This document shows, one piece after another, positions 13,001 through 28,000 of a DNA stretch of 64,000 bases. Made by a program: the position numbers and the translations under genes. Source of the stretch: Lineus longissimus (taxonomy: Eukaryota > Nemertea > Pilidiophora > Heteronemertea > Lineidae); assembly GCF_910592395.1 (NCBI RefSeq), contig NC_088323.1:15919501-15983500 (forward strand), given 5' to 3'. The notes under the pieces are model-generated. The model did not search any database. It saw nothing but the letters and a program-made list of their open reading frames with translations, and was not told the origin of the DNA. How positions within the stretch are numbered: the first letter of the stretch is position 1; every line of letters starts with the position of its first letter.

Positions 13001-16000
13001 TCGCTCTGACTGTTCCTCAATAAAACAGTATTTCATAGTATTTCATAGTACCATCAACTCGATAAAAATATGTGCGCCCAACGTGGGGCTCGAACCCACG
13101 ACCCTGGGATTAAGAGTCCCATGCTCTACCGACTGAGCTAGCCGGGCTGCCCGTGTCCGTTAAGCAACTGAGAAGGGATCATAGCAAGACGAGTCTTGAA
13201 ATTTGTCGTCTGCCATGTCTATGTTTTTTTGGGAAAACACAAAAACTAGGCGCACAGGTTTTCTGTTTTTATTCGGTTCAACAACATGCTTGAATAATTG
13301 TCTCATTCTCTCACAATCTCGATGTTTATCCACATATTTTGCCGCGAGAATATCAAAAGATTACCGAAAAGCTAACAGATTCTGTTATTGCATAAACAGA
13401 GTATTGGACTTATTGCGTCGAAGGAAAATACTCGTGTGTTTGTGCTTGCTGTTGGCAGATCAGAATGAGAAAGTCTTCGGTGGTGTCAATCTTGTGAATC
13501 GCTTCCGCGAAGTGGCCGTGACCGATGGTGAAGGATAACCAAAACGTTATTGGTAAGGAGTGCGCAGAGAGCCCGGGTAGTGTGATCTTGGAAACAAGGG
13601 GTCAGGAATTTGGGGTCTGGGACGAGAAATTTCGGTGCCAAAAAGACGATTTTTGGACATCTGGCCTGGGTCATTATCCTCTTGGGGAGAGGCACCATGA
13701 ACAAATTGTTGCTCTCCGACGAAACTAGAGTGTCGGGCACCTAAAGCCCCCTCCCCTTCCAAAGTCCTCCACTTGTTTTTGTTGGTGGTTTGTCGTCGTG
13801 ACTTTGATGGTCTCAGTTTCAGCCTGTGATGTTTTCCCTTAAGCAGTTACATGTAGTATCGTTCTTGGAAAGAAGTCAGCCTCGGCCTGCTCGGGGTAGA
13901 TGCGTTCTTCCGCAGTCGCTTTCTGTGTGTGGTATCTGCTGGCTAAAAGAAAGTATGTAACACCATCATCGTGACTTCTTTCGACATTAATATATGTCGA
14001 AAGTAGATACCATGTCTTTGTGAGATCTAGTGTCGGCGTCTGTGATAACCAGGAAACTCCTCAATAACGCCTTCCATAAAATATCTTTGCATACTTCGTA
14101 CTTCGTCCATTCGTCAGCTCTTCGTAAGGGTTGCGAAACCTCCCTATTAACATCTGATTGGGAAAACACAACCACTTAATTAGACTCATTACTGCCTAAC
14201 TATAAAAGCAAGTTGACCAATAATCCTGCTATAAATTGCCGTTTTCGGAAACAATACTTGTGGTAATAATAACGGTTATTAACAATAGGTTTTCATGATA
14301 TCCATAAACATTGTCGGACCTCGTTAGTAATGATTATGGCTGATGAAAAATGCCAAGTATAGAATGTCGGCATGCATCAAATATGATGACGTATGACGTA
14401 ATGATGACGTAATCACAACGTTGTTTTGATGGCAACATTAAATATTCAGCACGTGGTTTGGCCGATTCTATGTAGAGTACAATGTTTTAAATTGAAAATA
14501 CATAAGGGCAGAGACATGTATTCATCCACAGGCGGAAGTGACACATAGTCCGTACTGAACTGTGAAGCTGTGGTAAATACATGACTGTGATGGGTGAAAG
14601 TGGATTTATTCTTCAATCTTTGGTGGATTCTTAATCTACAGAGCCAGGCCATAACAGGGATATACTTTTTTGATAATTAATTTAAGGAAATATTGTGTCA
14701 CTGGCCAGTTTAGAACTTGTATTCTAATAGGCCCATATCAGTCCGCGAGTGACGATTTGATGGCAATGCTGTACACAAATCAATTTTTCTCAGGCAATCG
14801 GTATTGGAATGTTTTGAATTTTTACTATTATTTCTATAAAAGCCTCTTCAAAACACATATAAAATTTGGTGGGAATTAAAGCACCCTTGGTGTACTTTTT
14901 TCACCAACCTATATTCATTAAAATGTACACAGAATGTACACGCTGGCTAATAGAGGTCTCTGTCCATAACGATAAAAATTTTAATTTTACACAATCAATG
15001 TTGATGATCACTTTGACGTTTCAAATGGTTAAAACATTCTTCTTCGGAAGTTAGACGTTCAAAACGACATCAGCTTTGACGGAGTCGTTAAGTCTGAACG
15101 TGAAAATTGTAATGGGTTTAACCGAAAGAGATAACGTCCTTAAAGGGTCACTCGTGTCAAATTTCACCATATAATGTTTTAGCTGTTTTTGACAAATGAC
15201 TACGTCACTTTCTCATCAATCGGTAAGGTTTTCGAATCGAAATGAACATTATCTAGAAATTGATGGTTTAATCCCGCCCGGACGGCTCGCTTCGACGACG
15301 TTTTCGTTGATGACGTCACAACATGAACATTTTCGCGGTCGCGGTGGTTTACATTCAGCGATTTTATAATAAATCTAATCAAAAATGGAAAATTTGAGCT
15401 TTACATTTGTTATCAACAATTAAAAACGGGCGTATTTCCGCAAAGTTGTAAATCACACCATAGTATCACTTTAAGGATACTTAACGTAACAATGCAGGGA
15501 TAACGTGACTTTTGTACTTTTGAACAGCCAGGGGCCTGGCCGCTAGATGTCGTATCGGCTAGACTCTGATCCCACACGTGACTCAGTCTGTCGACCCCTT
15601 GGTCTCGATTCTTCTTGGTGGTTTTACGAATCCAAATCGAACGTTTTCGCCGGAAAAACATAGTTCTTGACATCAGTGCACATGTGTAAATGTTAGGACA
15701 AACAAGGCTGTGGTTTTCTAGTCGTTTATTTGATAAAAATAGTGAGGTTTCGCAACCACCCGTTTAGGCCCTACGACGACGTTTATCTATCGTGTGAGTT
15801 TACCTGAACAATAGATAAACGTCGTCGAAGGGCCTAACCGGGCGGTTGCGAAACCTCCCTAATAGTGGAGAGCACCAGCTCGGCAGTGAGTCATTTTTGA
15901 TTAGATCTCTGCAAAGTGATATCACTGCTCATTTTTTTTCCAGTATCGATATTCCTTTACTGTAAGTTGTACGCTGTTTTCGCCAAGTTTCCGCAGATTC

Positions 16001-19000
16001 CGCAGTTCCCGCATTCCGCAGTTTTCGCAGTTTCCGCTATAACCGTCGGCCGTGCTGCGCTTGTTCTGAATAACACGGAAGCTGTTGATATGTAGTATTC
16101 ATCCAACCAGGTTAAGTGATTGTAAAGTATCTCGTTTGACATCGAAACACCATGACACCATTTCTGAATGCACAGAGGAACAATGCATGCGTATTACTAT
16201 TGACTACCGTGCATTGAATAGGCTGCTGTACACAATTGCATGCACACTGCTGCACACAACGATAATACAGCGTCCGACATCAGACAAAGAGAAAATCATC
16301 CCGGGACAACAACATGTTATAAGTCCTTGATTGTTGTCTCGGTGGAGTCGTTATCTTAGATACATGTAGGATAATTACATTTAGGTGAACTTCAGAAACT
16401 TTTTGGAGCCTAGATATTTCGTGGGAGTATATCGTAGGAGTGTCACCGAAGCAGGAACGAATTTAGCATAAGGTCAGTTTATCATACAATGTACACAGAG
16501 TGTATACTATAGTATAAGGTCAGTTTATCATACAATGTACAGAGTGTATACTATAGTGTCACCAGTCTAAGACCACTGCGACGTGTAGAGACGGGACATG
16601 TACAATCAAGCGGCCACGTGCATTGGTCGACACGTGACTTCAGTATTCAGGGATGGCCTTAGATACGTCGAACTGGAGTACTTTCTACAGTTGGAACTAC
16701 AATATAGATAGTGCATGCATTTCGGGACGGCAGCGGGCGGGGGGGGGGGGGGTAATTGTTATAGACCGGCCTGGAAAGACTCTGCATAAACGAAGTAATT
16801 TCGATCGAAATTTAAAATAATGAAACTTCACAGTCCGGTGCGATCTCGTTCAGGGGTGTCAAGCAATGAATTATTAATTGTGTTTTCTGGTTCAACAAGG
16901 CTTCCTGATTTGATGCGTGAATTATGGTGTGAGTGCCACTGTAATGTCGTACATGTAATCCTGTATACCATCGTGCATGAACAATCCATCAGTTTAAAGG
17001 AAAAAAGTCGTTTTATTTCAGTTGCCAGGTGTAGAACTTTGAATTGTCCTGGGATAGAATGTCCTGGCAACAAATAATTTTATCATGCGCTTTAGTCTCT
17101 TAGCTATTGACTGTCATGGCCTTCGAAGATCCGTCAGAATATACTAAGGTCGGACACTCTTTCTAGGGGATATTATCTACCTCTACACCGTTCTGCTTTC
17201 ATTGGCGAACTTGGCAGGACTATGTTCGAGGCTCGACGAGCACGATCTCACGGAAATGGCCGATTGCATGAGACCTTTGATTATAACATAAGGTAGAATG
17301 ACTTCTGTTATATGACACTAATTAACCCTGCTCATTAAGGGTGAGTAGACCTCGTTTACTCATATCATGAAAATCAACTGACCCGAATGATTTTATCAAT
17401 TGGCTATATCAGTGGTTTGACTGAAAATAAACCAATATGTCATTTGGCGTGTTATAATATCTTCAGTTACGTGAGTGTTGAGAGTTACACTATCTACTGT
17501 TTTATATCAACTGCCATATTACATCAAATCACGTGATCAGATCATTGAATTTTTGATATTTGTCTCACAATACGCAATTACTAAATACAAGCTTAGAGCC
17601 GCCTACTTCTATAATTAACTTGAGTTCACTCTGAATTTGCCGAAGGTAGGTTGTTCCACTCTTTCAGAACTGATAGTGTATTGAGTGCATCAATGATTCA
17701 TTATCGGAAATCGTGATGATTTCATTTCCTTATGTTCCATTTTGAGCCGAAAAACATGTAGTCCGATTTTTAGTGCAAAAATGTCAATTTGGGGTCGATC
17801 TAGGAATGGGCTCGGATAGTTGGTTCGAGGACGATGTCAATTTGGGGTGGATCTTGACATAGAAATGGGCTCGGATAGTTGATTCGAGGACGATGTCAAT
17901 TTGGGGTCGATCTTGACATAGGAATGGGCTCGGATAGTTGATTAGAGGACGATGTCAATTTGGGGTGGATCTTGACATAGAAATGGGCTCGGATAGTTGA
18001 TTCGAGGACGATGTCAATTTGGGGTCGATCTTGACATAGTAATGGGCTCGGATAGTTGATTCGAGGACGATGTCAATTTGGGGTCGATCTTGACATAGAA
18101 ATGGGCTCGGATAGTTGATTAGAGGACGATGTCAATTTGGGGTGGATCTTGACATAGAAATGGGCTCGGATTGTTGATTAGAGGACGATGTCAATTTGGG
18201 GTCGATCTTGACATAGAAATGGGCTCGGATTGTTGCTTAGAGGACGATGTCAATTTGGGGTGGATCTTGACATAGAAATGGGCTCGGATAGTTGATTCGA
18301 GGACGATGTCAATTTGGGGTCGATCTTGACATAGGAATGGGCTCGGATTGTTGATTAGAGGACGATGCCCTCGTACTCTATAAGCTTTAAAATGTGGTCT
18401 AAAGGTATTGTACTTCAAACCTTACCTCGATCATTATCCTATCTTTCTCTTGTAAGCTTTTTGTGGATATCGCAAATTAAAGAGGAAAAATCCTGTTATG
18501 TCTATCTGATATTCACTGAATATATCATTCTGGCATCACCCTTGGTGGCATTCACCCATTATTTTAACAATAGGGAGCTTTCGCAAATCCCCCGAACCAC
18601 CAACGTGAACGCCTATCTCATTGTTCGACCTCCTGATCACGATGTAGGATCGCCGTTCACGTTGTCGTGCGAAAACTCCCTAACGTATCATTCTACATTC
18701 GGATTTTTAGATATCCAGACTATTTTTTCCGTCTTGTAGACACAATACTTTAGGCCTATTAAACGTGTATGTACTAAAGGACATTGACATTGTTATTTGA
18801 TAGACAATGACCTCAATAGCCCCCTCAGCCGTGTTTAAAGTTAGATATGAAGAAAACAACGTGCTTCAGATTGCTGTTAATAGGCTTACTATATTCATTA
18901 TATCGGACCGCAACAGATTTGATTGATTGTCACACGTACGCGACCTCGCTGCGGGAGATTGATACCGAGTTTCTTGACACGACCTCTATATGTCATGTGT

Positions 19001-22000
19001 GGAGGCCATCGCCTGGTGGTCAACACTGCTTGCTACCACGCATATAGGGCCCGGGTTCATTCTCGGGGAGAACCCATGCAGGATTGTATTTCTGAATGAA
19101 CGAGCGTGGCCTTCAAGGAACTAAATTCCGGGCTCTTCACAGCACGTACATGTAAGTAAGCTACAACGTATGAAATACTTGAGGGTCTGTCGGATGAGAC
19201 TAAAAGCTGTGGTCCTTTGTACCTGAGTGTCTTTGCCAGGGCAAGTAAAAGATCCCACATAGGTGGACAGTAGCCTTTAGTGGACTCCATACCTCTGGCA
19301 AAACTCCTACTGGGTTTCAACGCCGGTAATGATATGATGATAATGATTACCAATGATCACTGCGCTGTGCCAATTGTCTGCAATGAAATAATCTTGCCAA
19401 TGAGTATGACCCGGTGCACATGGTGTCAACAAGAACTTCGATTGATCACTGTGATAGCCCTAATCTCAATCTACTGTCACTGTCTCTGTCACTTGCACTA
19501 ATATCCTTCTGTTAATAGATGGATCTCCTGTAAGATTAAGGCGAGATTAACTCCTGAGGGAGCAACCGAATTATCAAGGTCATTGAAAAGTTACCCGGCG
19601 GTTGATTTCTATTCTGCAATGGCACTTAGTTTTCAAAATCAATTTGCACATAAAAGACAAAATAAGAAAAGGGTCAAACACGTTCAGAAGAAGATGTGAA
19701 ATAGCATTCCGCGATAATGAGGTCACTGCAGCTGCTGCCCTCTATTTCCCCATCGCTGAATTACAGGCAATGTCGGACAAACATGCGGTTTCGTAATGGA
19801 TTCAGGCTTTCTAACTAGGGTAGTTAGATTCAATCTGGCACATGTCCGAGTGTTGGAAATACTACATAATTGTTCTGAATATTTCTCTCTCTGACTCTAT
19901 GGTATCATTCATGCTAAAAACAATGCAGGGTCAAAGATAATTGACTTTGAAATAAGCTCAAATGCGTAGAAATAAGTGTTGATGTCCGACTGTCACGTGA
20001 CTAAAACGTCATCAATATCTTATACAAATGACCTTGTGAGCTATGAATAGTAACTTCGCGGAATGCTATAGGAGAAGAACACATATATGCTGAGGGGATG
20101 TTTTGTAAAGTTACTAAGTTTCTTCCTACGCCCAAAGCCAGTACATATATATGGATCTAAACTAAGTATCGTGCAATAACCGTGTGAATATTGAACACGA
20201 ACAAGCACAAGAAATCAAGTCTTGTTTGGCCTGGCCTTGGCCTGAAGCAGCACGGCGGGGTCATTTTATTGCCTCCACATTCCTATCCAATGAAACGTGC
20301 CTTCACGCAATTTCTCCCTCACAACGAGAACATATAGATATGGCCGTATCTGTGATCACTGGTGGTGTCACTTGCACTAATCTTATTATTGATAAATGGA
20401 AGATTAAGGCAATTTGTCTTTCATGATCAGGACTCGCCTTGTCCTTGATGTACGGCCTTGGCCCACGGTGTAGTCGTAGACAGATTGGGTCGGCTGGTTG
20501 CACTCGCATACCCAGGTCATGATCACGAACACAATGTATCATCAAATATGCCATTTCTTTGCCATTGGTAGAAAATATGGGCTTTGGACTATCCTCAAAT
20601 ATTTTGTGATCCATTCAATCTTCCATATGCAATGGACAAAATATGCTATTAGCATGTTGTACGTGAGTATCAAAATCTCCGCTAACAATCGCCTCATGTT
20701 CTCACTCCCTTGAGCTCTCCGCCATACTCGTGAATGGCACAGACCCGAGGAAAGGCTTGGCGGATTTCATGACGTTTTCTTGCCCCTGACCTCGCAGTAC
20801 ACGGTCAATTGTATTCAAACAAAGCTCGCTCACACCAAGGCCTAAAATCCCATCGCAGCTAAAAGAATTCAGACCTAGCCCTATACACGGTCTATTGTCT
20901 TCAAACAAAGCTCGCTCGCACCAAGGCCTAAAATCCCGGCGCAGCCTAAAGAATTCAGGCCTAGCCCGATACACGGTCTATTGTCTTCAAACAAAGCTCG
21001 CTCACACCAAGGCCTAAATCCCCATTGGTCTCCTGTCTTATCAATGGGTTACAGCGGAAATCTTGATAATATCGACCCCCAGGAAACACCTTCATGGCGG
21101 GTCTATAGCCCGAAACCGGCAAGAGAAAATTAGCGTATTGTTTTTATCCCCACGAAAGTTGCGGACGCCAAATTATTTTCGTCATCTTAATTATAATCTG
21201 TAAACGTTGGTTAGTGTGATGCTCCACCGACATGTAATACCAGATTTAACCATTATTCATGATGTCGTCGCGATAGTCAATCCTCGCGATAGCTGCTCGA
21301 TCACGCGAGCTGCAAAGGTCATAGCCCAGGATCCATAACTGTCGTCTCGCCGAAGCGATCAGATGACAGAGATCATATCAATTTCTCAATGATATGATAA
21401 AGCAGGGTTTAACAGCTGATATCGATTACGAAACCTAATTAACGCCTCCTGGTTGAATTGACTATGGCAGATAATGTCAACTTCGGGGATTGTATCCGGT
21501 CCCGGATTAGAAACTTTGTTGAAGTTGGCACTGTACTCTTTGTGTTGACCTTGCCAAACATAGTCAACAGCAAATATTGTCATGTCATCTCCATGTTGAC
21601 CATTGGGACTGGCTCAGCTGTCATATCCGAAAGCGCCCCGCAAACGAAAGATGTTTGTCGCTGTGACCTACGATCATGATCGCAAGCGACAAAACTCTCT
21701 CGTTTGTGGTGGGCCATCGTCGGTATGTATGTACGTGCGACAAGAATCGTTGCTGCTGCATCCTGCCACAGTATATAAGCTAGCGATTGCCGCATTTTAC
21801 CCGCACACGAGCGATTATTTTCTCGCTGGTAGCAGTGATAATTATCGCAGGTCACGCACTTAAATCGAGTTGGCGAAACTTCGAGTCCAGTAACTAGTTG
21901 AGACTACTTCAATAATGCGATGAGCGCCAAGTAAAAATTGGAATCAAACTTGACAACGGTTCATCTTAAGTAGACCACGGATAGACGTACATTCGTACCA

Positions 22001-25000
22001 ATCTTACACTAAGATGCACTGATGCCTCCGCCACTGCATGTCTGAAATGAATCTGATGATATATTGACCCAACAACGGCCACTGGCTAGTCAATTGAATC
22101 TCTGTTTACAAAGTTTATCAAACACGGAAATGTGTCTCTTTGGCAAATATGAACGTGGGCGCTCTCTGGGTTGGGTTACAGCGGCGGTCTACAGGAGATC
22201 TTGCTATCACCTTTTTTCACGATAGTTTGCTACCGTTCCAGTCCAGCCCACGAAGGGTCACCCGCACGACGAACAGAATAGCGCTGTCGAGTCAGGAACG
22301 CCGGGGTATTAACCCACAATGATTATGCGCGATCCGTCATGTCCGCGCCTTTCAACGTAGCGGATTGACTCAGGAAATGCCCAGGAAATGTTTTATATCC
22401 GAAAACATTACTCCGGAACGGTTTCCTGGTTTTCCTCACCCTCACAGGATGGACAAATTCTCATGAAATAATAGGTTTCTTCTCTCTGTACGCAGTGGTG
22501 GTATCATTCCTACCAGCCCAGGCTAAGGGGAAATTCCCTTTAGCTCAGTCGGTAGAGTGATGGCCTTATAAGCGAGAGGTCCCGGGTTCAATCCCCGGTT
22601 GGACCTTGATGTTTTTTCTCTGTTACAACGTGGTAAAAGGGTACTAATAATTTGTGTAGATGCTGGTGTGTCTTTGGACAATGAATTAACTCTTTATATA
22701 CCGGAAGAACCCGGTTGTGAGGACACAACTTTCTCGAGCAGGGGGAGTATGTTGTGGTGGCATCATTCCTACTAGCCCAGGCTAGAGGGGAAATTCCCTT
22801 TAGCTCAGTCGGTAGAGTGATGGCCTTATAAGCGAGAGGTCCCGGGTTCAATCCCCGGTTGGACCTTGATGTTTTTCCTCTGTTACACAGTTTGCGCGTA
22901 GCTTCATCCGGTTGGACCTTGATGTTTTTTCTCTGTTACAACGTGGTAAAAGGGTACTAATAATTTGTGTAGATGCTGGTGTGTCTTTGGACAATGAATT
23001 AACTCTTTATATACCGGAAGAACCCGGTTGTGAGGACACAACTTTCTCGAGCAGGGGGAGTATGTTGTGGTGGCATCATTCCTACTAGCCCAGGCTAGAG
23101 GGGAAATTCCCTTTAGCTCAGTCGGTAGAGTGATGGCCTTATAAGCGAGAGGTCCCGGGTTCAATCCCCGGTTGGACCTTGATGTTTTTCCTCTGTTACA
23201 CAGTTTGCGCGTAGCTTCATCTGGGTGTCTCTGATGTCCGTCACCAGGTACAGATCACGTGATGAGTGTCATGGAGTGCAACTGACAAACACTATATCGT
23301 GCAAGCTCTGTAATTGGCCAGCTCTAAAGTAACACAACTACAGTAGTTAATTAGACAAAATAGTCGGGGAAGCTAATTGGGGGACTATTTTATGCAAATC
23401 ATGTTGAGACGTTGCATGTGAGTTTAGTAACAAGTCCATACTCAGTTGATTGCAGTCATGGTTTTTTATATTTACCCGATGTAATGGCAGCCATTTTCGG
23501 CCGGTGGCTGTTCTAAAAGCGAGCCATGATCGATGATAGAAACAAGCGAGACCCAATAATGGGGACACACAACAGGAATGATAGGGACGTCTCAACCAGT
23601 TATCCGCCAGATCGCATGTTCTCCCCTTAAAACATGTGAACAAGTATAACGTCCTTGACGTTACCTTGCTTTAGGCTTTCTGCTGGGTCACCAACACGAA
23701 CTATTTCTTCTCTAAGATCGGTTTTATTTAAGTCACGATTCCTCACGTTTTCGCGTACCACGACTACAACACCAACACTGCCGCACGGATTCCACCCGGG
23801 CCGTGCCCCGGCCGAAGACAACCTGGGGGGCGGTGCCCTGGGCCTGTGTCCCTCCTCAGCAATTGCTGCGCCCTGTAGCAGCCTATCTGAAGGACACCTG
23901 CCCAGGTCACCACACAAGTCCGTGCTAGTACTGAGACGAATGTCGGTCGCGCTTTGTAAATGAAAAAAAAACATCTTCACTTGTAAGTCAGACGCAAAAG
24001 AACGCAATCCCCCTAATGATGTGTAGTGTTACCGATGATTATGAGTCTTAACTGAACGAATCTCAGTTGCCTTAGATTCATAAAAACAGCACTTTGTATG
24101 CACGGAAATGGGCCTAAAATGGCTTTTTAATAGCATGCAATACCAGTTTTACCATGTTCGCGGTGACGAGCATTCGTCGGGAGAATGACTTCCAGTATCC
24201 ATCCACCTCTGCTAACCGTGCAACAGTTTCTCTGCAAGTGGAGATTGCGTGAAATTACCCAGAGGTCCAACCGCGAAACTCTTGCTTTGAGCGATGTCTG
24301 GCATGCAAATGCACGCAATGTATATGCAGCATGCATGCCATGGCCTGTATTAATCCGATACATAATATGTTTAATTATACATTGTTATGGAATGGTTTTA
24401 TACAACAGGCAACTCTGGTAGTAATCCGTGATGAATATGACCAGCGGGCAGTAACTATGTGGCTTGTTTACATTAACGGTATTAACATGAGAGCTTTCAG
24501 CTAAGTAAACATGTTGTTTTATCAATCAGTCAAGTGGCTGCCGGTGTAGAAGTGGAGAATGTCCCCCCGGGAAAAGTGTCCCTTCCTATTGTTTTCTGAC
24601 GAATAATGTCAATAATTTATACTTCTACAGAGGCTATGGCCATCAATAGCCCGGAGATTAAACCTCGCCTCAGTCGGTAACAAAGCTATTGATGCATCAT
24701 CAAGTCATAGGCGGGTTTCTGAATGGAACCTCATTTCAGGCCGAGGTTTAGCTTACTGATCTGCGCCCAACTTTAAAACAGGAAGCGAGAGGGCTCCTTT
24801 TCACCGCCCGAGAAAATGTAAAAAGTAGGTTAAAACGTTGGTCGTGCCCCTTTGGAATCTTGACAAACATCCAGTCGTCTGCCTATCGTATCCACTGCCG
24901 TCAAAACGAGGCACTGTGTTCGCGTAGTGCAATGACCTTCAAAGCATACCACTGCCTTGCACCAATTTACCTGAACGATCTCATCCAACATTACGTGCCA

Positions 25001-28000
25001 CCTCGTTACCTTCGCTCTGAATCTCAGGACCTTCTCACTTGCAGGAAATATAGATTGGATTTGGAGGTCGAGCATTCGCTACTTTAGCACCTCAACTGTG
25101 GAACTCTCTTTACCCCACCCTGAGAGCTACATCGGATGTCTCAACCTTCCGCAAAGAACTCAAGACCCTTCTTTTCAATAGAGTTCACCAGCGCCGGTGA
25201 ACATTTGTTTCAAGTGATACAGGCGGTTTACAAATAACAATTTATTATTATTATTATTATAATGTAAACTGCTGTTCAATGTATTAAAATCGTAGCGTTC
25301 ACGAAGATATTCTAAGGCTATGAGCTTTCGTTGTGTGAGAAACTGAAAGTCAGTCGTGAAAACGGTTCTAAAGAATAACAACACGACACCAATTGTATAC
25401 TTTCCGTCGGTATGTTTCATTTTCATATAAAGATCTCGTTGCGGGAAGCATTAGGATTGACCGTTTTTCTGTGCCCCAATAGTGTGTCGACTCGGCCTAT
25501 TACAGCAGTCATCGTTTTGTAGCTCTAATATCAGATATGGATACCAAAATTTTCTCATCTTAGATTTAGCGGCAACACATTTTCCTCTTCCTCCTTTTCT
25601 TTCAATCCTGTATACACAGGTAAATCTGCTGATGGCGGTATTTGTGGACAAGTCATCTTCCTTCGTTGTGAGATAGGAACACTGCTTTTGGCGGTGACTT
25701 AATGAATGCTCGCATTGTGGAGACTGACAGGAGCAACACCACACATTGTTCGTTGTCCCTGTCTCCGAGGACTTTATTTTCATTGGATAACTGGATTTAA
25801 AGTTCACCACGGGAATTTCTCCCACCTCTTGTTTAGTAACTTGCTAGAAGATATATTGCTATAGAAACATATGCAATGTACTAGAGACGTTCTGCAAGTT
25901 CAAAATTCACGCCCGTATCCCGAGTTACGCCTCCCTATGGATTTTACGTACCGGTGTGACAGCGGATATAGTCCCCCTGGAGTCATAGTCCGGTAGCATT
26001 GTACTTGATCAATTAAGCAGCATGATCTATTGTACCGCTAACCCTAACCAAAACATTTAGCAATGCGGGCTATTGTAACACGGACTATCAGCCCTAGGAC
26101 TACTATCCCTTGCACACCTGTTGTTTGTTACCACTGATGACCACGTATGTGCCACAACTTACAGGCCTGTGAGACAGACGTTCCTCATGTTATTTTCTCC
26201 GGCCTACAGCCAGTGGTATTTTTTGCAATTTGGTTGGCGTGTTTGATTAGTACGTTGAGATACGCAAAAGGTAAGAGTCAGTGCAGAATTCTTAATTAAG
26301 TGGAAGCCTCACCTCCTAATGGAATTGAAGATTCCATACGGTCTCTTATTTTCTCTGATAGTTACAACCGTAAAGCATCACTGCACCATAAGCTTGTTTG
26401 TCTCTTAGTAAAGGCCTCATAGGCCTTCGATGGTCATGTTTTGTGCCCCTGTAAAAGTAAAAAGTGTCCCCCCTGGAAAAAGTGTCCGGCCCTATTGTAT
26501 TCTGCAATATGGTTCTATAGAGACCTGACAGTCAATAGCTCAGAGATTGAAGCGCATAATAGAATCCTTTGTTCCCGGACATTTTATCCTAGGACATTTT
26601 AAACTCCTACACCGGGTTGGCCCTAGGGTGTTGGGTACAATGTATTTAACTGGTTTTTAAAAGATTGTATATTTGTATGTCCTGCTATGTATTGTTACTG
26701 TAATGTCCTCAGTTATGGGGTTTTTGAATAAATAAATAAATAAATGATATATGTTTGGGCTGGTTGTGGCAGGAGAATCTGTCCGTAGGATAAAGTGTCC
26801 CTGAAAATCACTTTTTTCATTCGGAAATTCATTAATGCAGAAAAATTCTGTCAAAGTATTTTCATAGATTTGATATAAAATGTATCAAAACCTGTTACTT
26901 CAAGTAATAACTTTTTGAATGCATTAGTAAAACAGCTTTTATCACGTTTTAAATCACACAAAATAAACTTTGAAATTCGATTTAATCTGTAAATCTTCTG
27001 TGGAGATATTTCTATGACGATTTTGCTTTTACCATTTTTTTTCGCCGTATATTTTTCTCTCAAAATATCGTTGTAATAATTAGTCTTCTGTTATTTCATG
27101 TAGTTTGGACTTATATTAAATTAAATGTGTTCCAGTGTTGCATGACCTACACTACCTTATACCACACGAACCATCACCATAGCATGTGCTGTGACTGTCA
27201 TATAATCAGAAAACAATTTGGGTTGGTGCCGGTGTAACATCTGTGGTTGTTTCCCATGTGTCAGTGTTTCCAAACAATAGGCAGCTAGAGAGACCATGAC
27301 TTTTCAATAGGGGGAAACACAGAAAAACTTGTCAATCTATCTTTTAACGTTCCCAAACAATGAGGGGAAACACTCAAAAATAGAAACACTCAAAAACATT
27401 ACACCGGTCACTAGAACTTGACCCATTTCAGGTATTCTCCTGAACATTCGTTCAACCTGAGGACGCCATAGCGGATTCTTCCCACGTATTGCTTGCTAAT
27501 AAATATCTGATGTTTTCGGAATAATACCTCAAAATCTAATAAAGAAGATTCCTTAGATTTTTATCAGTTTCGTCGGCTTCTTCCTGCGGATGGTCGGACA
27601 ATAAAACTGTATTTTTTTCACTTGCCAAGCAGGTATGGCATGCATTTATGAAAAATCGGTGATAAATATTTTGTCTTCGAACGATTTTGTTACCGGTAGA
27701 GTCCCAATTCGTCCGATGGGGTACCCGATGGGTTTATACGCTGTGACAGTGCCTCGGAAGGGAAATGATAGTTAAATGGGTTTGGCGGCCAGGAAGTTCG
27801 TGACAGAGGTCAAAAGGATTAACAACTGTCAACGCATATAGCATCCCTAATTGAAAATCCCGATGGCTTTATCTTTAGTTAAGATCTTTTTCTTTCATTC
27901 AAAATGTATAGAAAACTACCGTCCTTATATACATGTATAAGTGGCCTCGACCGATGTACATTTCACTTTTTGCTTTACATTACAATGTCGTTTGGCATTT

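Larger units (their letters stand above)
22595..23222 (+). repeat. 313-bp tandem duplication carrying tRNA-like cores
   Basis: Two nearly identical units of 313 bases, starting near 22595 and 22908. The junction reads GCTTCATCCGGTTGGACC, showing a short shared CCGGTTGG at the breakpoints. Near-identity implies a recent event. Confidence 0.85.

Noticed and set aside
23627-24007. Overlapping open frames of 126 and 102 residues in a GC-rich patch
   Set aside because: Opposite-strand frames of similar length, no domain signature, no fit with the receptor splicing phase.
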